Assembly (NCBI GenBank): GCA_044353165.1
Contig: JBILCM010000083.1
Coordinates: 1 to 9,821, forward strand
Length of the DNA: 9,821 bases
Origin: JBILCM01 sp044353165
GTDB lineage: Bacteria > Bacillota > Bacilli > Paenibacillales > YIM-B00363
Direction: 5' to 3'
How positions within the stretch are numbered: the stretch's first letter is position 1; each line of letters starts with the position of its first letter. Under the pieces are notes generated by a model that saw only the letters and a program-made list of their open reading frames with translations, did not search any database and was not told where the DNA came from. This document shows positions 6,482 through 9,821 of this stretch, in pieces. The position numbers and the translations under genes are program-made.

Positions 6482-6510
6482 ACTATATTTTGCATTATGC
6501 AAAATGTGAA
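6482..6510 (-). promoter_or_regulatory. Promoter of the leftward XRE gene
   Basis: On the minus strand a -35 TTCACA (6510-6505, 5/6 to consensus) and a -10 TATAGT (6487-6482, 5/6) are separated by exactly 17 bases. The predicted start near 6475 leaves a short leader directly in front of GAGGAGGTGA. The spacer is filled by the palindrome at 6487-6505, so a bound regulator would block RNA polymerase. Confidence 0.65.
6487..6505. promoter_or_regulatory. Operator palindrome 1 (ATTTTGCATTATGCAAAAT)
   Basis: A perfect 9-1-9 palindrome in the spacer of the leftward XRE promoter. It differs from operator 2 by one symmetric change per half-site (TGCA against TACA in the left arm) plus the central base. 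The length and dyad suit a dimeric cro/cI-type HTH protein. Confidence 0.8.
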
Positions 6511-6540
6511 GAAACCCCGTATCAATCTATGCGAAATGCA

Positions 6541-6569
6541 TTGAATCGAAATTTTACATAATGTAAAAT
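6541..6569 (+). promoter_or_regulatory. Promoter of the rightward XRE gene
   Basis: A -35 TTGAAT (6541-6546) and a -10 TAAAAT (6564-6569, 5/6 to consensus) are separated by 17 bases. Start expected near 6576, leaving about 43 bases of leader before the GTG start. Operator 2 covers most of the spacer and the whole -10. Confidence 0.65.
6551..6569. promoter_or_regulatory. Operator palindrome 2 (ATTTTACATAATGTAAAAT)
   Basis: A perfect 9-1-9 palindrome overlapping the rightward promoter. Its centre (6560) is 64 bp from that of operator 1 (6496), close to six helical turns, so dimers on both sites would face the same side of the helix. Further half-sites are TTTGCAT at 6580-6586 and ATGCGAAAT at 6529-6537. 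Confidence 0.8.
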
Positions 6570-6618
6570 AGGAATAAACTTTGCATAACGAATAGATTAC
6601 ATAAACGAGGTGAACATC

Positions 6619-6828
6619 GTGCTAAGAGAAGCACGGGAAAAATCGGGTATGACACTCGAGGAGGCAGCACGTGAACTTCGGATATCGCCTGGGTATTTGC
6701 ATCAGATCGAAAGAGGGAATCGAAGTGTGGATCACACCAGAGCGAAACAGATTGCTGACTTGTACGCTATCGAACGAGACGCATTGTTCGTACCGATCCG
6801 GTTTACTGCACAAATACAACAACAATAG
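6619..6828 (+). CDS. Minimal XRE-family HTH protein (rightward)
   Basis: A 69-residue protein that is little more than a cro/cI-type HTH: LREAREKSGMTLEEAARELR, then the recognition region ISPGYLHQIERGNRSVD, and closing helices TRAKQIADLYAIERDALF, with a short tail VPIRFTAQIQQQ. GTG 6619 is chosen because GAGGTGA (6607-6613) lies five bases upstream; an in-frame GTG at 6610 overlaps that site. It is divergent from the longer XRE gene and has its own operator-bearing promoter and terminator, so the two form a closed regulatory pair. It may be a Cro-like antagonist of the longer protein or a separate repressor of the same sites. No phage, conjugative or toxin genes flank it. Confidence 0.88.
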   Translation: MLREAREKSGMTLEEAARELRISPGYLHQIERGNRSVDHTRAKQIADLYAIERDALFVPIRFTAQIQQQ

Positions 6829-6838
6829 AACATTTTTT

Positions 6839-6879
6839 AAGTCCCATAAGCAATGTGCTTGTGGGACTTTCGTGTCTTT
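6839..6879 (+). terminator. Terminator of the rightward XRE gene
   Basis: A 14-bp stem with one G-U pair (6839-6852 AAGTCCCATAAGCA; 6856-6869 TGCTTGTGGGACTT), loop ATG, is followed by TCGTGTCTTT. It starts ten bases after the stop. The T-run is broken, so efficiency may be moderate and some transcription may reach the selenium operon. Confidence 0.8.
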
Positions 6880-6883
6880 GATG

Positions 6884-6892
6884 TGATATAAT
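6884..6892 (+). promoter_or_regulatory. Extended -10 promoter of the selenium operon
   Basis: A perfect TATAAT (6887-6892) is preceded by TGA at 6884-6886, an extended -10 element. No good -35 stands 16-18 bases upstream, where the preceding terminator stem lies; extended -10 promoters often do without one. The predicted start near 6899 leaves about 40 bases before the first gene. Confidence 0.6.
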
Positions 6893-6939
6893 GGCAATGT
6901 TTTAGGGGCTTGGTTTATTCCGTAACGGAGGCGTTCACG

Positions 6940-7050
6940 TTGGGTGAGAATATGTCGGAAGCGTTGCTAATTCTGATCGTCGTGGTCATCACTTTTGTCG
7001 TGACTGCGATCCATCTGAAGCGCAAAGCGAGAAGGAAGCAAGACCGTTAA
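6940..7050 (+). CDS. 36-residue single-pass membrane microprotein
   Basis: A short gene starting with TTG at 6940, supported by GGAGG at 6927-6931 with an ideal 8-base gap; the in-frame ATG at 6952 is 20 bases away from it. The product reads MGENMSEALLILIVVVITFV, then VTAIHLKRKARRKQDR. The segment from about 8 to 24 is one hydrophobic helix, followed by a strongly basic tail (KRKARRK), so by the positive-inside rule the C-terminus should be cytosolic. It is the first gene of the unit leading to selD and mnmH, 16 bases before the next one. I recognise no family. It could be a genuine regulatory or scaffolding microprotein; the specific start site, membrane profile and operon position argue against chance. 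Confidence 0.65.
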   Translation: MGENMSEALLILIVVVITFVVTAIHLKRKARRKQDR

Positions 7051-7066
7051 GCTTGGGAGGGACGTC

Positions 7067-7522
7067 ATGTATTATGTGAACCGCGGACAAATTGATGAAC
7101 GATTGCAGTTTGTACCTATCATCACACAGGTGTTGCGAAGTTTGCATCAATCGGCTCAACAGCACGAGAAACCCGAGCCATTCATTGCATTGTTTGCCCA
7201 AGAGAGAGCACTGCATCTTGCGATTGAAGTCATTACAGATGTGGGCAGTTTGCTCATTGATGGGTTTTTGCTAAGAGATGCCAGTAGTTATGAGGATATT
7301 GTTGAAATATTGGTTGGAGAAGAGGTATTCACACCGCCGGATGCACAAATGTGCCTTCGCTTAATTCGTATGCGCAAAACGTTGACACAACAATATATGA
7401 CGTTTGACCGTTCTGCTTTGCGAACGGACCTTCACGAATTTGCAGAACTGCTGGACCAGTTTCCACATCTGGTGAACCGTTTTATCCAACAAGAATTGTT
7501 AGAAAAAGCAGGGGAGACATAA
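7067..7522 (+). CDS. DUF86 / HepT-like family protein (YutE-like)
   Basis: A 151-residue all-helical cytosolic protein resembling Bacillus subtilis YutE. It starts MYYVNRGQIDERL, has the core IEVITDVGSLLIDGFLLRDASSYEDIVEIL at 53-82, and then LIRMRKTLTQQY at 99-110. HepT toxins of this fold carry an R-x4-6-H-x-Y active motif; here the matching stretch is Arg103-x4-Gln108-Gln109-Tyr110, so the His is absent, as I recall for YutE too. No MntA-type nucleotidyltransferase antitoxin is adjacent. A toxin role is therefore unlikely, and the function is unknown. The start follows GGGAGGG (7055-7061) by five bases. Only one base separates its stop from selD, so it is co-transcribed with the selenium genes. 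Confidence 0.85.
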   Translation: MYYVNRGQIDERLQFVPIITQVLRSLHQSAQQHEKPEPFIALFAQERALHLAIEVITDVGSLLIDGFLLRDASSYEDIVEILVGEEVFTPPDAQMCLRLIRMRKTLTQQYMTFDRSALRTDLHEFAELLDQFPHLVNRFIQQELLEKAGET

Positions 7523-7523
7523 C

Positions 7524-8603
7524 ATGACCGAACAAAGCCAACACATGGATGAACGCGTGCGATTAACATCATTCTCGACGAAAGCAGGTTGCGGTTGTAA
7601 AATCGGACCGGGGGAATTGTCAGGGATCTTAAGCGCACTGACACCAACGGAGCGACATCCCAACTTACTCGTAGGTGTGGAGACGCATGATGATGCTGGT
7701 GTTTACAAACTTACAGACGAATTGGCATTAGTGCAGACCGTCGATTTTTTTACACCTATTGTGGATGATCCGTATGATTTTGGTCAAGTGGCCGCAGCGA
7801 ATGCATTAAGCGATGTGTATGCGATGGGCGGAACACCGGTAACGGTATTGAATTTAGTCGCTTTTCCAATAACGAAGTTAGATCGAACCATCCTTGCTGA
7901 AATTCTTCGCGGTGCCGGTGATAAAGTGAAGGAAGCGGGAGCCACATTGGCAGGGGGACATTCGATTGATGATCCTGAGCCCAAGTTTGGTTTGTCTGTC
8001 ACAGGTATTGTCCACCCCCAACGGATTCTAACGAATGCCGGCGCTCGTCCCGGGGATAAGCTTATACTTACCAAACCGATCGGCGTTGGTATTTTAACGA
8101 CTGCGATTAAACGAGGGAAACTGAGTACGGATGAAATTGCCCGAGTTACGAAAGTGATGGCGACATTAAACCGCACAGCGGCTGAATGCTTGGTTGATGC
8201 ACGCGTTCATGCATGTACGGATGTGACCGGTTTTGGCCTGCTTGGACATGCACTCGAGATGGCACAAGGAAGCCAAGTCGGTCTTACAGTAAATAAAAAA
8301 CTTGTTCCGACGTTACCGCGGGTCAAGGATTTGGCCCAAGAGGGAGTCATTCCCGGCGGATCGAAGAACAACTATCGATACGTAGAACCGCATGTCACCT
8401 TCGCTGCCTCGTTGGATGATTGGGACAGACTGATTTTGTGTGATGCGGTAACATCAGGCGGATTATTGATTGCCGTCGAATCTGAAGATGCTGATCAACT
8501 TCTATCCTCATTACTTCACGCAGGAGTAGAAGCATCAATTATTGGAGATGTCGTTTCCTCCCACCCTGGACACATTCTCGTGAACGATGGTGAGGTGGAC
8601 TAA
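7524..8603 (+). CDS. selD: Selenide, water dikinase (selenophosphate synthetase)
   Basis: SelD makes monoselenophosphate from selenide and ATP, releasing AMP and phosphate; selenophosphate is the selenium donor for selenocysteine and for selenouridine in tRNA. The 359-residue protein is full length. The flexible catalytic loop KAGCGCK at 20-26 has Cys23 and Lys26, equivalent to Cys17 and Lys20 of E. coli, so this is the Cys form and needs no UGA recoding. Metal/nucleotide motifs are HDDAG at 55-59, TVDFFTPIVDDPYDFG at 72-87 and NALSDVYAMGG at 93-103, followed by AGGHSIDDPEPKFGLSVTG. The start is ATG 7524, with AGGGGAG at 7509-7515. mnmH follows after three bases. No selA, selB or selenoprotein gene is in view, so within the window the product is used only for tRNA modification. 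Confidence 0.97.
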   Translation: MTEQSQHMDERVRLTSFSTKAGCGCKIGPGELSGILSALTPTERHPNLLVGVETHDDAGVYKLTDELALVQTVDFFTPIVDDPYDFGQVAAANALSDVYAMGGTPVTVLNLVAFPITKLDRTILAEILRGAGDKVKEAGATLAGGHSIDDPEPKFGLSVTGIVHPQRILTNAGARPGDKLILTKPIGVGILTTAIKRGKLSTDEIARVTKVMATLNRTAAECLVDARVHACTDVTGFGLLGHALEMAQGSQVGLTVNKKLVPTLPRVKDLAQEGVIPGGSKNNYRYVEPHVTFAASLDDWDRLILCDAVTSGGLLIAVESEDADQLLSSLLHAGVEASIIGDVVSSHPGHILVNDGEVD

Positions 8604-8606
8604 CAG

Positions 8607-9638
8607 TTGGTAGAAGATATCACTGTTGAGCAATTTGTCGCGGAAGTCATGAATGGTGATGTTACACCGATTGATGTGCGTTCCCCAGGCGAGTTCGCAG
8701 AAGGCACGGTTCCTGGCAGTTACAACATCCCATTATTTGATAACCAGGAACGGCATGAAATCGGAACCATCTATAAGCAACAGAGTATAGAAGCCGCGAA
8801 AGCTCGCGGTGTAGAGATCGTTGCCGCCAAGTTGCCTGCGATGATTCGCGAACTTCAAAGCATTCCAGGCCGCAAAGCGATTTTCTGCTGGCGCGGTGGG
8901 ATGCGCAGCAAAACAGCGGCAACCTTGCTGTCGATCTTAGCTGGGAAAGTGTACCGTGTGCAAGGTGGATTTCGCGCGTATCGTCAATGGGTCGTTCAGA
9001 CCATCGAGACGTTCGAGTGGAAACCTCGACTGATTGTTATTAATGGATACACGGGTACGGGCAAAACAAAAATACTGCGATCGCTTCAAGCTCAAGGCTA
9101 CCCAGTCATTGATCTTGAATCGATTGCGGCACATCGCGGTTCCATCTTTGGCGGTATTGGACTTGCTGCACATAATCAGCGCACTTTCGATGCTCTCTTA
9201 ATTCAGTCTTGTTTGCGATTGCAAACCCATCCTTATGTTTTAATGGAAGCCGAAAGTCGTCGCGTCGGCAAAGTTGTCATACCCGAATTTCTATACGCTG
9301 CGAAAGCGAAAGCACAACAATTGATCATCCACTTGCCTGTGGAACAGCGTGTGTCCAACATCCTTGCTGATTATGAACCGCACCTTTACAGCGAGGCAAT
9401 TATGTCTGCATTCGAACGCATCGAGCGTAAAATTCATACACCTGCTGCGACTGCGATACGCACCTATCTTCAGCAAGAAGATTATGCTGCAGCGACACGT
9501 CTTTTGCTTGAATATTACTATGATCCCCGATACGCACATGTCATTGCAGAGTACGATGTGCAGCGAACGAACATCGTTGCGCAATCAGCGGAAGATGCTC
9601 AGATGCAAATCATGTCCTTTCTTAATTCTCAGATGTGA
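8607..9638 (+). CDS. mnmH: tRNA 2-selenouridine synthase (MnmH/SelU)
   Basis: MnmH replaces the sulfur of 2-thiouridine at wobble position 34 of tRNA-Lys, -Glu and -Gln with selenium, through a geranylated intermediate, using selenophosphate. The 343-residue protein has an N-terminal rhodanese domain: PIDVRSPGEFAEGTVPGSYNIP at 21-42 and IFCWRGGMRS at 92-101, with catalytic Cys94 (Cys97 in E. coli). A P-loop domain follows, with GYTGTGKT at 147-154 and a conserved LMEAESRRVGKV region. The start is TTG at 8607, with GAGGTGG (8592-8598) eight bases upstream inside selD, and the N-terminus begins right at the rhodanese fold. The spacing to selD indicates coupled expression. Its 3' end overlaps the convergent AraC-family gene by 10 bp, and no terminator is visible. 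Confidence 0.96.
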   Translation: MVEDITVEQFVAEVMNGDVTPIDVRSPGEFAEGTVPGSYNIPLFDNQERHEIGTIYKQQSIEAAKARGVEIVAAKLPAMIRELQSIPGRKAIFCWRGGMRSKTAATLLSILAGKVYRVQGGFRAYRQWVVQTIETFEWKPRLIVINGYTGTGKTKILRSLQAQGYPVIDLESIAAHRGSIFGGIGLAAHNQRTFDALLIQSCLRLQTHPYVLMEAESRRVGKVVIPEFLYAAKAKAQQLIIHLPVEQRVSNILADYEPHLYSEAIMSAFERIERKIHTPAATAIRTYLQQEDYAAATRLLLEYYYDPRYAHVIAEYDVQRTNIVAQSAEDAQMQIMSFLNSQM

Positions 9639-9821
9639 TCGCGGTAATTTGAGGGAGATTTTTTATACATTTTTTTAAATTGTCGTGAGAAGTAGAGCGG
9701 GTCTGAAAAACCGACACTGGAAGCGACCTGCTCAATGGTTAAAGGTTGTTTGAGCAGCTCTGCTGCTTTGTGCATTCGTATTTGTAGTAAGTAGCTTTGG
9801 GGAGAGAATCCGATGAGCTGA
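9629..9821 (-). CDS. AraC-family transcriptional regulator, C-terminal HTH (cut by right edge)
   Basis: On the minus strand an open frame enters from the right edge and gives 63 residues before TGA. It reads LIGFSPQSYLLQIRMHKAAELL (end of the first HTH motif and linker helix), then LTIEQVASSVGFSDPLYFSR, then QFKKMYKKSPSNYRDHI. The A-x-x-x-GF-x-D-x-x-YFSR-x-F-K pattern followed by PSxYR is the signature of the second HTH of AraC/XylS activators. The sensing domain is outside the window, so the ligand and targets cannot be inferred. The gene converges on mnmH, sharing ten bases with its 3' end. No U-tailed hairpin separates the two. Confidence 0.92.
   Translation of the reverse strand, partial: QLIGFSPQSYLLQIRMHKAAELLKQPLTIEQVASSVGFSDPLYFSRQFKKMYKKSPSNYRDHI

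Noticed and set aside
7524..8603. SelD as a selenoprotein with in-frame TGA
   Set aside because: The catalytic position is a Cys codon and the frame has no internal TGA.

Overview
The window looks like chromosomal DNA of a spore-forming Bacillota, most likely Paenibacillaceae or a near relative. The reasons are the alpha/beta-type SASP with a DGYYGHMATRDTGAIGGHITRRL-type core, the order coaE - lytic transglycosylase - SASP - nrdR, strong GGAGG-type ribosome binding sites, TTG and GTG starts, and U-tailed hairpin terminators. The genus is not fixed by the sequence.

Left part (1-1975): the 3' end of coaE is coupled by a TAATG overlap to a membrane-anchored lytic transglycosylase. A spore DNA-binding protein gene (minus) follows, then nrdR, then tRNA-Ala(GGC). 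The tRNA has its own promoter, whose -35 box overlaps the nrdR stop codon, and a textbook terminator.

Middle (2007-3729, minus strand): an AT-rich, accessory-looking AAA_14/DUF4143 ATPase, preceded on the same strand by a decayed MATE transporter. In the MATE remnant a start region and the last transmembrane segments lie side by side in different frames. Next, on the plus strand, msrA overlaps an FGGY-family sugar kinase by ATGA.

Regulatory module (6078-6828): two small XRE-family regulators are divergently transcribed from a 160-bp intergenic region. It carries two near-identical perfect 9-1-9 palindromes, ATTTTGCATTATGCAAAAT and ATTTTACATAATGTAAAAT, 64 bp apart. One fills the spacer of the leftward promoter and the other covers the spacer and -10 of the rightward one. 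This is the clearest uncharacterised regulatory circuit in the window.

Right part (6884-9638): a four-gene transcription unit starts at an extended -10 promoter. It encodes a 36-residue membrane microprotein with a TTG start, a YutE/DUF86 HepT-like protein with Gln at the usual catalytic His position, selenophosphate synthetase (selD, Cys form), and tRNA 2-selenouridine synthase (mnmH/selU). SelD makes selenophosphate and MnmH uses it to convert 2-thiouridine to 2-selenouridine at the tRNA wobble position. The first two genes are unexplained companions. A convergent AraC-family gene, cut by the right edge, overlaps the mnmH 3' end by 10 bp.

No CRISPR array, IS element or prophage was seen.
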